From Longimicrobiales bacterium (lineage in GTDB: Bacteria; Gemmatimonadota; Gemmatimonadetes; Longimicrobiales; Gaopeijiaceae): a DNA stretch of 55,040 nucleotides. Numbering within the stretch: position 1 is the stretch's first letter; every line of letters begins with the position of its first letter. The position numbers were made by a program, and so were the translations under genes. Below are positions 26,619 through 35,097 of this stretch, one piece after another. The DNA is taken from assembly GCA_028278645.1 (NCBI GenBank), contig JANQDZ010000028.1, positions 1 to 55,040 of the forward strand. Direction: 5' to 3'. The notes beneath the pieces are model-generated. The model saw nothing but the letters and a program-made list of their open reading frames with translations, was not told where the DNA came from and searched no databases.

Positions 26619-28733
26619 TTATTCGACCGAAGCCACGAGCTGGGGAAACGCCGGGTGTGACCGAAGTGGCTCAAAAAGGGGGTCCAGGAGCAGTTCCACC
26701 CGCGTCAGGGGAGACGGTATGGCCAAGGCCGTCTGCAGCTCCTGGATCGCCAGATCCGTTGCGCCGATCAGCGTATAGATCAGTATCAGGTCTCTGAGAT
26801 GGTCGGCCCCGGCGTAGGCGTCGACCTGGACTGAGAGGCTGAAGACCGCCGTTGACCCCTCGGCTACCGCACTGATGCTCTCCCCCAGGAGGGCATACGC
26901 GACGCCCAGTTTTGCGTGGGCCCGAGCGATATAACCGGATTGAACGGGACCGAGGGTGGTGGCTGCGGCTTCCAGGGCTGCCTGGCTCTCCATGCGGAGG
27001 GAATCGGCGTACGCGTCCCGGAGAGTCTCCTCCCCAAGGAGGTGGTATAGGAGCGCTTGCCTTTCATAGGCTACCCCCAACCCCATCCCTGGGCTCTGAG
27101 GTCGCCTCCGAGGCGTGGACGGCCGGGTCTGGTCACGGCCCAAGGCCCCGTCCAGGTCCCCTCGGTAATAGGCCAGCTCCGAATCCAGGAGAGGCCTGAT
27201 CCGGCCCAGGTTGGGCCCAGATAAGCTCTCGACGAACTCCCTCGCCGCGAGTGTATCCCCCGTGGAGGCGAGACGGACCCGGAGGAGATCCCGGTAGACC
27301 GGACTCACCTCCGGCGCCAGAGTCCGAGCTGACTGGAGGTATCGTTCGGCGTCTTCCCACCGCCTCATGCGCAGGTAGGTTTCGCCCAGGGTGTAGATCA
27401 GACTGTAAGATCGGGAGTCGTAGGTCCGGGCTAGCTCGAAGGAAGCCAGGGCTTCCTCCCAAAGCCCCTGGTTTCTCTGGATCAGGCCGATGGCCGTAGT
27501 CACATCGGCGTCGCTGGGCTTGAGGGCGGCAGCCGCACCAAAGTGCCTGAGGGCCTCTTGGGAGTCACCGTGGCCATAGAAGTAGAAGTACCCTTGGGCC
27601 AACCTGGTCTCCACGGCTTCCGGCGCCAACGCGATGGCACGGTCCAGAGCCTCGGTGGCCAACTGGGCTTGATCCCTTCCTCCAGGGAAGTTCCAAAAAA
27701 ACCACATCCGGGCCTGCGACAGCGCCGCGAACGCTTCGGCGTACGCGGGATCGACCTGGGTGGCCTCCTCGAAGCGGGAAATCGCCCGCTGGGCGTTCTG
27801 CCGGTTTTCTCGCAGATCCCACTCCTCCCGCCCCAGATTGTAGAGGTCGTAGGCCTCGGGGATCACGGCTCGCATCGACTCCAGCTCTGCTATTTCATCC
27901 GTGGTCAACTGAACCTGGAGGGCTCCGGCGATCTGTTGAGCGATTTCACTTTGAACTGCAAAAACATCGGTGATTCGCGCGTCGAAGGTCTCGGACCAGA
28001 GATGCTCATCGCTACGTGTATCGATGAGCTGAGCCACGACTCTGACCTGGTCACCCTGCCGGCGAACGCTCCCTTCCAGAATCGATCCGGCATTCTGCTC
28101 CCGCCCGATCTCCTGTGCAGACTTCCTGGTACCGGCGTACTGGAGCACAGTGGTCCGGGAGATGACACTCAGTCCCGTGATCTGATGCAGGTGGTTGAGG
28201 ATGTCCTCATGAATCCCATTCGCGAAGAAGCCGGATTGATCCGCGTCATCCAGGGACTCGAAGGGGAGGACAGCAATCCGCTGGGGGCTCATGGTGAGCT
28301 CGCCCGAGCCAATCAAACCCGCAGATGTCGTCGACTCCCCCTGAGACCACTGGAAGGTGAACAAGGCGCCCATGGCCACCACGGCACCGCTGGCCAGGAG
28401 GAGGGCGGCGGAGACGAAGGGAGGGCCTGGCTCCCTCCGTGGAATCCCCTCCTCTCCCTCCTCCTCCAGTGACTTGGTCTTGATCACTCCCCGGGGGGTC
28501 ACGTCGTACACCCAGGCAAGAACGAGGGTGACGGGGAAACCCAGGAGTCCCAGAGCGATGACCCAGCGGATAGCCCAATCCGGCCAGCCCAGAGCAGGGA
28601 TGATGATATCCGAAGCCTCCAACACGGCGAAGGCCACCACGGCGTACACCACGGCGACCCGAGCCACATGCCGGCGACCAACTTCCTGGAGGAGTCTTCG
28701 GAGACTGGACACGGAAATCCCTGGCTTCGACAC
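26619..28733 (-). CDS. Membrane protein with TolB-like domain and TPR repeats
   Basis: A 704-residue protein of a type common in bacteria with many signalling proteins. Residues 20-75 hold two membrane helices (HVARVAVVYAVVAFAVLEASDIIIPALG is the usual N-terminal signature) and a third lies near 107-126. A TolB-N-like domain follows at about 150-280 (IAVLPFESLDDADQSGFFANGIHEDILNHL), then TPR repeats to about residue 520 and a helical tail. Related proteins carry an N-terminal DNA-binding or cyclase domain; none is present here. The start is GTG. The role is unknown, perhaps a scaffold that senses envelope state. Confidence 0.82.
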   Translation of the reverse strand: MSKPGISVSSLRRLLQEVGRRHVARVAVVYAVVAFAVLEASDIIIPALGWPDWAIRWVIALGLLGFPVTLVLAWVYDVTPRGVIKTKSLEEEGEEGIPRREPGPPFVSAALLLASGAVVAMGALFTFQWSQGESTTSAGLIGSGELTMSPQRIAVLPFESLDDADQSGFFANGIHEDILNHLHQITGLSVISRTTVLQYAGTRKSAQEIGREQNAGSILEGSVRRQGDQVRVVAQLIDTRSDEHLWSETFDARITDVFAVQSEIAQQIAGALQVQLTTDEIAELESMRAVIPEAYDLYNLGREEWDLRENRQNAQRAISRFEEATQVDPAYAEAFAALSQARMWFFWNFPGGRDQAQLATEALDRAIALAPEAVETRLAQGYFYFYGHGDSQEALRHFGAAAALKPSDADVTTAIGLIQRNQGLWEEALASFELARTYDSRSYSLIYTLGETYLRMRRWEDAERYLQSARTLAPEVSPVYRDLLRVRLASTGDTLAAREFVESLSGPNLGRIRPLLDSELAYYRGDLDGALGRDQTRPSTPRRRPQSPGMGLGVAYERQALLYHLLGEETLRDAYADSLRMESQAALEAAATTLGPVQSGYIARAHAKLGVAYALLGESISAVAEGSTAVFSLSVQVDAYAGADHLRDLILIYTLIGATDLAIQELQTALAIPSPLTRVELLLDPLFEPLRSHPAFPQLVASVE

Positions 28734-28862
28734 ACCTCAAAAATGCCACAGCCCTGACGAACCACTGACAGGTGATGAAGTACCTTACGGAAGCTAAAGG
28801 TACAGGGTTCCACTCGACAGGCACTTGTAGCCTCTAACCGCCGACCGGACCGGCGCTCCATC

Positions 28863-28888
28863 GGTACCCCGTTTTTCCCCGGGGTACC
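28863..28888. promoter_or_regulatory. Hairpin upstream of terC
   Basis: Perfect 8-bp arms GGTACCCC (28863-28870) and GGGGTACC (28881-28888) around a 10-base loop containing TTTTT, in the divergent space before terC. Two smaller inverted repeats follow (CCCCAGGGG, and GGAAAC-CAT-GTTTCC). The hairpin could act in the terC leader. TerC genes are often preceded by the yybP-ykoY manganese riboswitch, but its conserved bases are not visible here. Confidence 0.35.
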
Positions 28889-28969
28889 ACTTCTCCCCAG
28901 GGGAAACCATGTTTCCTTCCGTCCCGTTCCTCACACTATCCCAACCTGACTTGGTCACAGGCGAAATCC

Positions 28970-29731
28970 ATGGAATGGATCACCACCCCCGAAGCTTGGG
29001 TTGCCCTCGCAACTCTGACGGTTCTCGAGATCGTCCTCGGAATCGATAACGTCGTCTTCATCGCCATCGTTGCAGGGCGGCTCCCTGAAAAAGAACAGGG
29101 GCGCGCATGGAAGATCGGGTTGGGGCTGGCGATGCTGAGTCGCCTCGCCCTCCTCTTCTCCATCGTCTGGATCATGCGCCTGACCGAGCCTCTTTTTTCG
29201 GTTCTGGGGCACGATTTCTCCGGGAAGGACCTGATCCTGATCGGAGGGGGCCTTTTCCTGCTGGGGAAAGCAACAAGGGAGCTCCACCACAACCTGGAAG
29301 GGGAGAAGCCGGGCCGAGATTCAGAGAGTCCGGGGTGGTCGAGGAGCTTCGCTGGGATTCTCGTCCAGATCGTGGCTCTCGACATAATCTTCTCCCTGGA
29401 TTCGGTCATCACAGCAGTGGGGATCGCCGATCAGGTTGCGGTAATGGCCATTGCGATCATCATCGCCGTTGGCGTCATGATGTTGTCGGCGGAGAGCATC
29501 AGCGCCTTCATCCGGCGTCACCCCACGGTGAAGATGCTGGCGCTCAGCTTCCTTCTGCTGATCGGGATGGCTTTGGTAGCGGAGGGATTGGGACAACACA
29601 TCCCCAAAGGGTACCTCTACTTCGCAATGGGGTTCTCGATTTTTGTGGAGATGCTGAACCTCAGGGCGGGAAAACAACGGGTGGAGCCGGTGAGGTTGAG
29701 GGGATCTCTACCCGAAGCGGGTCCCGGGTAA
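28970..29731 (+). CDS. TerC family membrane protein
   Basis: A 253-residue integral membrane protein of the TerC family with about seven helices. The family signature E-x5-DN is in LEIVLGIDNVVF (residues 20-30) and its second half is repeated as ILVQIVALDIIFSLDSVITAVG. Members include Alx and YkoY-like manganese exporters and the tellurium-resistance protein TerC; manganese export at protein secretion sites is the likely role. No other ter genes are present, so tellurite resistance need not be inferred. The ATG lacks a clear ribosome binding site. Confidence 0.9.
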   Translation: MEWITTPEAWVALATLTVLEIVLGIDNVVFIAIVAGRLPEKEQGRAWKIGLGLAMLSRLALLFSIVWIMRLTEPLFSVLGHDFSGKDLILIGGGLFLLGKATRELHHNLEGEKPGRDSESPGWSRSFAGILVQIVALDIIFSLDSVITAVGIADQVAVMAIAIIIAVGVMMLSAESISAFIRRHPTVKMLALSFLLLIGMALVAEGLGQHIPKGYLYFAMGFSIFVEMLNLRAGKQRVEPVRLRGSLPEAGPG

Positions 29732-30090
29732 ATGGAGGGAAGTTCCGTGGAGGGACGTTCAGTGGGGGGAAACGGGCATCGCCGACCCGGAAAGGCCTCC
29801 GTCGGCGGGCCGGAGCTCCTCGGCCATGGCTCTCAGGATTCTCGCCAGGCGAGCGTTCCCCTCCCGCTCGGCCCGCTCGGCCGCCCGGAGGAGATGCTTG
29901 ACCCGACTTTCGGTGCTCATGGTCTTTTTCCCAGCACGAAGTCCCTTGTGTTCCTACCCTCATTAACCTATACGCACCGCTCCTGGTTCCCGTTTCATCG
30001 TGCTTGCCAGGGCAACGGCAAAAAGTGAATCATGGGGGGTTCCCATCCATGAAGGCATCCACTTCCCGCTGACGGGAAGGAGGCCCCGGT
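29732..30090. other. Intergenic stretch between terC and DUF4956 gene
   Basis: The stretch holds the 53-aa minus-strand ORF at 29759-29920. From 29921 to 30090, which must contain the promoter of the downstream three-gene operon and of the small ORF, I see no site that I can name. GGAAGGAGG at 30075-30083 is the ribosome binding site for the TTG start at 30091. Confidence 0.5.
29759..29920 (-). CDS. Small helical protein (53 aa), unknown
   Basis: An ATG-initiated 53-residue frame ending in TGA. Residues 1-38 form one strongly charged amphipathic helix (ESRVKHLLRAAERAERE, then ARLARILRAMAEELR), with a short Gly/Ser/Pro tail. Third codon positions are GC-rich, as in neighbouring genes. The overlapping frame on the same strand is Pro/Arg-rich and not protein-like. 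The ribosome binding site is weak (GGGAAA). The protein could be a small adaptor or regulator; no family is recognised. Confidence 0.5.
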   Translation of the reverse strand: MSTESRVKHLLRAAERAEREGNARLARILRAMAEELRPADGGLSGSAMPVSPH

Positions 30091-31197
30091 TTGGCGAAAA
30101 AGAAGTCGAGAAACAACCAACCTAATATCCAGATCCAGAATCCCATGGCGGGCCTCTGGCGGATCGCGGTTTATTACGTGGTCCTCTTCCTCGTGGCCTG
30201 GCTCCTTTCCCAGTTTCCCCTCTTCGCCCGTGTCGTCTTCGGACAGCTGCAGGGTTTATCCACCTCGGAAAACCCCTTTGATAACCCGTTCACCGCCGAC
30301 GCCCTGACGAGCACTCCGGGAGCGGAGATCGGGGTGGACAGCGGCTACGAGTTCGCCGTTGCCGCCATTATTTCCCTCCTCGGAACCCTGGCCCTGATGA
30401 TTCCGGTGGCTTGGGTTTACCTCCTCACGAAGAAGCGGCGCGGATACGACGAGTCTGTCGTTCAATCCATGCTCATTCTGCCGATTGCCGTCGCCGGCAT
30501 GGTATTCATCGTGAAGTACCACGTGGCCCTGGCGTTCGCTCTGGCGGGAATCGTGGCATCGGTTCGGTTTCGGACGACGCTGCAAGACACGAAGGATGCG
30601 GTCTACGTCTTCCTGGCCATTGGCGTGGGTTTGGCTTCGGGCGCGTTTTTCCTTTCCGTCGCAGGCATCCTTTCCATCGTCTTCAACGCGGTGATTCTCT
30701 ATCTCTTCTGGTCCAACTTCGGGAACATCTACGCAGACCAGCGGAGCCGTACAGGAGCGTTGGGGTTGGCCGACGTGCTCGCTGGCCCGGGATCGGCGTC
30801 CACGGCCGTATCCATGGGGGATCCCCAACTCCTGGAGGCCATGACCCAGGAGGAGATCCGGGATGTAGCCACCCGAGTGGCGCGGATGGACAGGTACCTG
30901 AGGGCGGAGCTGACCAGGAAGAAGAGAGAACGGCTCAACGCCCTTTTGATTCTCCATGCGGAGCAGCTGGTTGGAGCTCAAACCCTGGTGGAGGAGATCC
31001 TCGACCAGATGGCTGTCCGATGGGAGCTGGCGGAAATCCTCCCGGGATCCGGCACGTCGTCGGTGCTGGAATACCTGGTCCGGCTGAGACCGGGCGAGTC
31101 GGAAACCCGGCTCTTGGAGCTCCTCAAGAGTGCTCCCGGTCGGCAGGTCCAGGCAGCGGAGTACCGATCGTTGGAGGGATTGGCAACCGACCGATGA
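30091..31197 (+). CDS. DUF4956 membrane protein
   Basis: A 368-residue membrane protein. After a basic, Asn/Gln-rich cytosolic start there are about six helices (near 24-44, 88-112, 126-142, 145-157 and two in 170-206). The most conserved DUF4956 segment is LAFALAGIVASVRFRTTLQDT at 147-167, followed by DAVYVFLAIGVGLA. Residues 215-368 are soluble and helical. DUF4956 genes are, to my knowledge, often adjacent to genes for VTC-type (CYTH-superfamily) polyphosphate polymerases, and here the operon ends in a CYTH-containing protein. TTG start with GGAAGGAGG upstream. It overlaps the next gene by four bases (ATGA). Confidence 0.88.
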   Translation: MAKKKSRNNQPNIQIQNPMAGLWRIAVYYVVLFLVAWLLSQFPLFARVVFGQLQGLSTSENPFDNPFTADALTSTPGAEIGVDSGYEFAVAAIISLLGTLALMIPVAWVYLLTKKRRGYDESVVQSMLILPIAVAGMVFIVKYHVALAFALAGIVASVRFRTTLQDTKDAVYVFLAIGVGLASGAFFLSVAGILSIVFNAVILYLFWSNFGNIYADQRSRTGALGLADVLAGPGSASTAVSMGDPQLLEAMTQEEIRDVATRVARMDRYLRAELTRKKRERLNALLILHAEQLVGAQTLVEEILDQMAVRWELAEILPGSGTSSVLEYLVRLRPGESETRLLELLKSAPGRQVQAAEYRSLEGLATDR

Positions 31198-32120
31198 GCC
31201 TGCTACTCAACACCGGCAAGCAACAGGGTGGCCGTCATCGGTCAGGGAGTTCTCGTGGATCGCTTCTTTCGGCCCTCCTCCTTCTCCTGTTGGGATCGGA
31301 CGCCGCTCGGGCCCAGGAATCCACCTCCGTTCTGGACCTCTACGACCTCTCGGAAGGCTCGGGCCAGGAAGTGGACCTACCGAGGGTTCTTCAGGAAATC
31401 TCGGGATTGGCCACCACTCCCGACGGTAGGCTGTTCGCCCACAACGACGAACGAGCCGCGGTCTTCGAGTTGGACCCCCTCACCGGCCAGGTGACCAAAA
31501 GCTTCATGTTGGGAGCTATGGGGGTCCGCGGGGACTTCGAGGGAATCGCCGTGGCCGGCGAGCGATTCTTCATGCTGGCCTCCGACGGAAAAGTTCTGGA
31601 ATTCCGGGAGGGCGAGCCGGCCGCCGGGGTCCGGTTCCAAGTCCATGACTTCCGCCTCGACAGGGTGTGTGAGATGGAGGGGCTGGCGGTAGACCCAACT
31701 TCGAACACCCTCCTTTTGCCGTGTAAGAACACCAGGTGGGATGGCTGGGAAGATCGGCTCATAGTCCTCTCCATCTCCCTGGACTCCATGGAGTTGGTTA
31801 CGGAACCACGAATCAACATTCCCTTGAAAGACCTGGATAAGAGGGGTTTAGGGAAAAACTTCCACCCCTCTTCCATCGAGGTGCATCCCCAGACCGGGGC
31901 TTTGATCCTGGTGGCGGCGCGGGAGGAGGCCATGGTGGAACTGACTCCCGACGGTGAGATCCTCGCCACGAGAGAACTCAAGCGGAAAGATCACCCCCAG
32001 CCGGAAGGGTTGGCTTTTCTTCCAGACGGGACGTTGATCCTGGCCGATGAAGGCCAGGGCAAGAGGGGAACCCTTACTCGATATGCCCGAACCCAAAGAG
32101 GGGGCGGGGAAGGCCGATGA
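31194..32120 (+). CDS. Exported SdiA-regulated/phytase-like beta-propeller
   Basis: A 308-residue protein with a signal peptide (LLSALLLLLLGSDAARAQ). The mature part looks like a six-bladed propeller of the SdiA-regulated (YjiK) type, related to phytase-like and esterase-like propellers: ISGLATTPDGRLFAHNDERAAVFELD, GDFEGIAVAGERFFMLASDG, CEMEGLAVDP, HPSSIEVHPQTGALILVAAREEAMVEL and QPEGLAFLPDGTLILADEGQG. The acidic EGIA/EGLA repeats bind metal in relatives. It overlaps both neighbours by ATGA. A phosphate-ester or inositol-phosphate substrate would suit the proposed polyphosphate context, but this is speculation. Confidence 0.82.
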   Translation: MSLLLNTGKQQGGRHRSGSSRGSLLSALLLLLLGSDAARAQESTSVLDLYDLSEGSGQEVDLPRVLQEISGLATTPDGRLFAHNDERAAVFELDPLTGQVTKSFMLGAMGVRGDFEGIAVAGERFFMLASDGKVLEFREGEPAAGVRFQVHDFRLDRVCEMEGLAVDPTSNTLLLPCKNTRWDGWEDRLIVLSISLDSMELVTEPRINIPLKDLDKRGLGKNFHPSSIEVHPQTGALILVAAREEAMVELTPDGEILATRELKRKDHPQPEGLAFLPDGTLILADEGQGKRGTLTRYARTQRGGGEGR

Positions 32121-34138
32121 TCCGGGAAACCGAGCTAAACCTCTTCGTTCCCTCCCCAGAGCTACTCGTCCGGCTTGCCTCGGGAGATCGTCCCCTTGGA
32201 GTCCGAGCCGGTCCACCGCGCATCAAGTCGATCCGCGAGACGTTCTTTGATACACCGGACCAAACCCTTCGTCGGAGGGGAATGACCTGCAAGCTGCGGC
32301 AGGTGGAAGGGGAGGATCCCCTGGTGGTGGTTACGGTGGGAGAGGGGCCGGATTCCGAGGGCATCACCTCCCGTTCCCGGCTAACTGCAGCCGCCATCGG
32401 TTTTGGAGTCTTTGAAACCCTCAGAGGGGATTCGGAACCCGCCACCCAGGTCCAGAAGTTCGTCGATCCAGGCCAACTGCGCCCGCAGATCGCTCTGGAC
32501 ATCCAGAGGTTGGGACGGGTTTTCCGAGGTGGCCTTCTTCTCAAACCTGTGTTGCTTCTCTTCTTCGACCGGGTAACGGTGGAAGTGGGAGGAACGTCAT
32601 CGGTGCTCCATGAACTCTCGGTGAGGCGCCGGCGGGAAGGCGGGCCCCTGATCAGGGATATCGCCAGGCAACTCCGGGACGAACATCACCTGTTCCCTGA
32701 CGGTTTGAGTACACTCCACCGAGCCTATCGTGTTCTCGCCGTCGAGGGCAAAACAACGGAGGAGGGGGTTTCTCCGTACGGCTTGAGCATGGCCCTTGCT
32801 GCCTTTCAGGAAGGTAGGATCGGCCTGATAGCCAAAGGGGCGGAATACCATATCCCGTCCTTCCGGGGGTCGGGGGAAGACGCCGCCCGGGCCCTGTCGT
32901 CGGACCTGATGGGCACGTCCGACCTACCTCTCGTGCGCCTCGGGACCACCGAACCCCGAGAAGGTCGGGCCGTGGCCGAAGTCTGGACCGTACCCGACTC
33001 CCCTCAGCCCTCGGAAGGAGCCGGCAAACAAACCCAGCTCCGATGGTTTTCCTGGTACGGCCTGCTGGAGCGGGTCGGTCAACCCGACCTCCGTGATCCG
33101 ACCCTCGTGTCCACCCTTCTCCTTCTGACGCGGAAGAAACTCCTGGGCCAACTCCCTTGGCTCTCGACAACACTCGACGGGGAGCTTGCAGCAGAACCCA
33201 CCCTAGGGGAGGAACGAAAGGGCACCCATGAGGTTCCATCGGAGCTCGGCCGGGTTGGTGCCCTCTTCTCCACGCTGAGAAGAGCGGAGGACAATACCCA
33301 AGACCTCCCGATCCGACTCCAGGCTGTTTCCCACCTCACGAACGAGCTGAAGAACATCTTCTCCCAGGACGTGACCAGGGCGAAAGGGAAGATTCTCTCG
33401 GGTGTGTCGGGCGAGGGTGAGGAGGCCCCTACCCAACTCGTGGACCTGATCTCCATCAGGGTTAGAGGCCTGGTCGATCGCCTTTATCGATGCCTGGGGA
33501 ACGACCTCCTGGGAGAACTGGAGGATCGAGGGGTCCACCTCCGCACCTGGACGGGCGTCATGCACGCCGACCGGAAGGCTCTGTTGGAACGGTTCACCGG
33601 CCTGCTCGGATCGACTATGGACGTGGCGCCTGAGTGGGGTCCCTCCCTGACCCCTGACATGCCTCTTGCCGGGTGCGCAGTCGGATTGATGGCGAGGAGC
33701 CCCGGAGTGGACGGCACCCGGTTCTTCCACGTGGTTCTCCGTAAGGACTCCCCGTCATTCATCCCCGTTCCTGGGAGCGCAACGGTACTGCCCTTGGAGG
33801 AGGTGATCCGAGGGTACTTCCTCACCCAGATGCCGGAGCTGGAACAGGCCGAAACGTTCATGTTCAGGTTTACGACCGGAGCGGCCAGGGTAAGAACGCC
33901 CGTGCCCCCGGGGCCCCTGTCAGGTTCAAAACAATTCGAGGAGTCCCGGGAGAGCGTTGTCGCCAGAGTGCAGGTAAACCGAAGGATGCCCGAGGGTAAT
34001 CAAACCCAGCTGATCCGAGCCTTGGAAAGGCAGGTGACCCGAAGGAACCCGCTCATCGGTTGGTCGGACCTCTATCCGGTGAGGGGCCCCCTGGACCTGA
34101 CGGGGCTGGACGATCTTCTGAACTTGAAAGACGGGTGA
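32117..34138 (+). CDS. Fusion of a CYTH-like domain with the N and head domains of polyphosphate kinase 1
   Basis: A 673-residue protein with no signal peptide or membrane helix. Residues 1-207 read as a CYTH/triphosphate-tunnel domain: ETELNL at 4-9 (the ExExK motif with Asn for Lys), FFDTPDQTLRRRGMTCKLR at 43-61, and DRVTVEVGG ... LHELSVRRR at 151-172. Residues 210-370 are of unknown type. Residues 375-673 follow PPK1 from its start: RLQAVSHLTNELKNIFSQDV (PPK1 ERLKFLAI-SNLDEFF-VRV), DLISIRVRGLVDRLYRCL, LEDRGVHLRTW, LPLEEVIRGYF, MFRFTTGAA, and YPVRGPLDLTGL at 653-664, nearly identical to YPLPGPLDLTGL in actinobacterial PPK1. It ends there, before the C1/C2 domains with the catalytic histidine. 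It may sense, bind or anchor polyphosphate rather than make it. Overlaps the propeller gene by ATGA. Confidence 0.8.
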   Translation: MIRETELNLFVPSPELLVRLASGDRPLGVRAGPPRIKSIRETFFDTPDQTLRRRGMTCKLRQVEGEDPLVVVTVGEGPDSEGITSRSRLTAAAIGFGVFETLRGDSEPATQVQKFVDPGQLRPQIALDIQRLGRVFRGGLLLKPVLLLFFDRVTVEVGGTSSVLHELSVRRRREGGPLIRDIARQLRDEHHLFPDGLSTLHRAYRVLAVEGKTTEEGVSPYGLSMALAAFQEGRIGLIAKGAEYHIPSFRGSGEDAARALSSDLMGTSDLPLVRLGTTEPREGRAVAEVWTVPDSPQPSEGAGKQTQLRWFSWYGLLERVGQPDLRDPTLVSTLLLLTRKKLLGQLPWLSTTLDGELAAEPTLGEERKGTHEVPSELGRVGALFSTLRRAEDNTQDLPIRLQAVSHLTNELKNIFSQDVTRAKGKILSGVSGEGEEAPTQLVDLISIRVRGLVDRLYRCLGNDLLGELEDRGVHLRTWTGVMHADRKALLERFTGLLGSTMDVAPEWGPSLTPDMPLAGCAVGLMARSPGVDGTRFFHVVLRKDSPSFIPVPGSATVLPLEEVIRGYFLTQMPELEQAETFMFRFTTGAARVRTPVPPGPLSGSKQFEESRESVVARVQVNRRMPEGNQTQLIRALERQVTRRNPLIGWSDLYPVRGPLDLTGLDDLLNLKDG

Positions 34139-34147
34139 CCGGCTGGG

Positions 34148-34864
34148 TTAATCCAGGGTCAGGAATGCAATCGTGATGTTGTCGGGTGCGCCCCTCTCAT
34201 TCCCCTCCCCCACCATGGCGTCCACCAGGACTTCCAGGGGCTCGGACAGGGCACGGCGCATCCAGGTCTCGATTTCCGGGTCATCCATTACCTTCACCAG
34301 CCCATCGGAGCACAGGAGGAAACAGGAGCCACCCTGGACCGGTCCCTCATAGAGGTCCAACTCTACCGACTCCTCGGTGCCCAGGACCCGCGTGAGGATA
34401 TGTCCAAGGGGGTGCTCTCTCTCCGCGCTTGCAGGAATCTTCCCGGCTTCTACCATGTCCCTCACCATGGTGTGGTCCCTGGAGACCTGAGAGAACGATT
34501 CGCCCGAAAGCAGATAGGCCCGGGAGTCCCCCACGTGCCCAAGGACGTAGCGTTCTTCCTCCAGGAACACCCTCAGGGCGGTGATGGTGGTTCCCATACC
34601 GGAGAGGGCGGGTTGGGCGTCGGCGGTTCCCAGAATCTTACGGTTGGCGCGGGTGAGGGCCTCCTTCATTCCCTCCCCTTCGTGAAGACCGCGAGCCACC
34701 TCCTGGACAGCGAGGGCGCTCGCCAGGTCCCCTGCCGGGGCACCACCCATGCCGTCGGCTACCACCACGATCCCTTTGGACGGCTCCACTGCCAGGGTGT
34801 CCTCATTCCGTCCCCGAACCTGCCCTACATCGGACCGGCCAAATGCTTTGATCTTAAGGACCAA
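34148..34864 (-). CDS. PP2C-family serine/threonine phosphatase
   Basis: A 238-residue PPM/PP2C phosphatase of the bacterial Stp/PrpC type, which removes phosphate from Ser/Thr residues using two metal ions. Motifs in order: SDVGQVRGRNED, VVVADGMGG, GMGTTITAL, LGHVGDSRAYLL, SRDHTMV, LLCSDGL and GAPDNITIA. All metal-binding aspartates are present. The start is TTG with GGAGGA seven bases upstream. It converges on the CYTH-PPK1 gene with nine bases between the stops. No partner kinase gene is nearby. Confidence 0.93.
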   Translation of the reverse strand: MVLKIKAFGRSDVGQVRGRNEDTLAVEPSKGIVVVADGMGGAPAGDLASALAVQEVARGLHEGEGMKEALTRANRKILGTADAQPALSGMGTTITALRVFLEEERYVLGHVGDSRAYLLSGESFSQVSRDHTMVRDMVEAGKIPASAEREHPLGHILTRVLGTEESVELDLYEGPVQGGSCFLLCSDGLVKVMDDPEIETWMRRALSEPLEVLVDAMVGEGNERGAPDNITIAFLTLD

Positions 34865-35035
34865 CGTGGCTTCCTCCGTACGGATCGGTCAGAAATGAAC
34901 GCCTCCGCCAAAGGGTAAAGAGCAGGTCTTCCGCAGAATACCCCAACACACTAACACCGGTGGCCGCCAACTGTCAGGTGCCATTCTCCGAGCAGGAAAA
35001 AAACCTTGACTTCAGAGTCCGGCAGTTGAGATTTA

Positions 35036-35047
35036 GACCAGGTGGTC
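35036..35047. promoter_or_regulatory. Palindrome upstream of TetR gene, candidate operator
   Basis: GACCA-GG-TGGTC is a perfect palindrome with 5-bp arms, 50 bases before the TetR ATG and about 25 bases after a TTGACT (35006-35011) that could be a -35 box. A second dyad, GACT-TCAG-AGTC, overlaps that box. TetR proteins commonly repress their own operon through such sites. The -10 box is not clear. Confidence 0.35.
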
Positions 35048-35097
35048 GAACCTTGAAGTCTAACTGGTCGGTCGACGACCTCGAACCGAAACGAATC

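Noticed and set aside
28860-28969. yybP-ykoY manganese riboswitch before terC
   Set aside because: Hairpins are present, but the conserved internal-loop bases of that riboswitch are not recognisable.
28970-29731. Tellurite-resistance locus
   Set aside because: TerC alone does not indicate tellurite resistance; no terA, terB, terD, terE or terZ gene is present.
29661-29963. A 100-codon minus-strand frame overlapping the small helical ORF
   Set aside because: It is Pro/Arg/Gly-rich with no protein-like pattern; the alternative 53-residue frame has better composition.
30411-31193. An upstream extension of the propeller gene through the DUF4956 gene
   Set aside because: The extension is out of frame with a clear DUF4956 membrane protein; the signal peptide starts at 31194.
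34139-34147. A frameshift that would restore the PPK1 C-terminal domains
   Set aside because: Only nine bases separate the fusion's stop from the convergent PP2C gene, and no PPK1 C1/C2-like sequence is encoded nearby, so the short form appears genuine.
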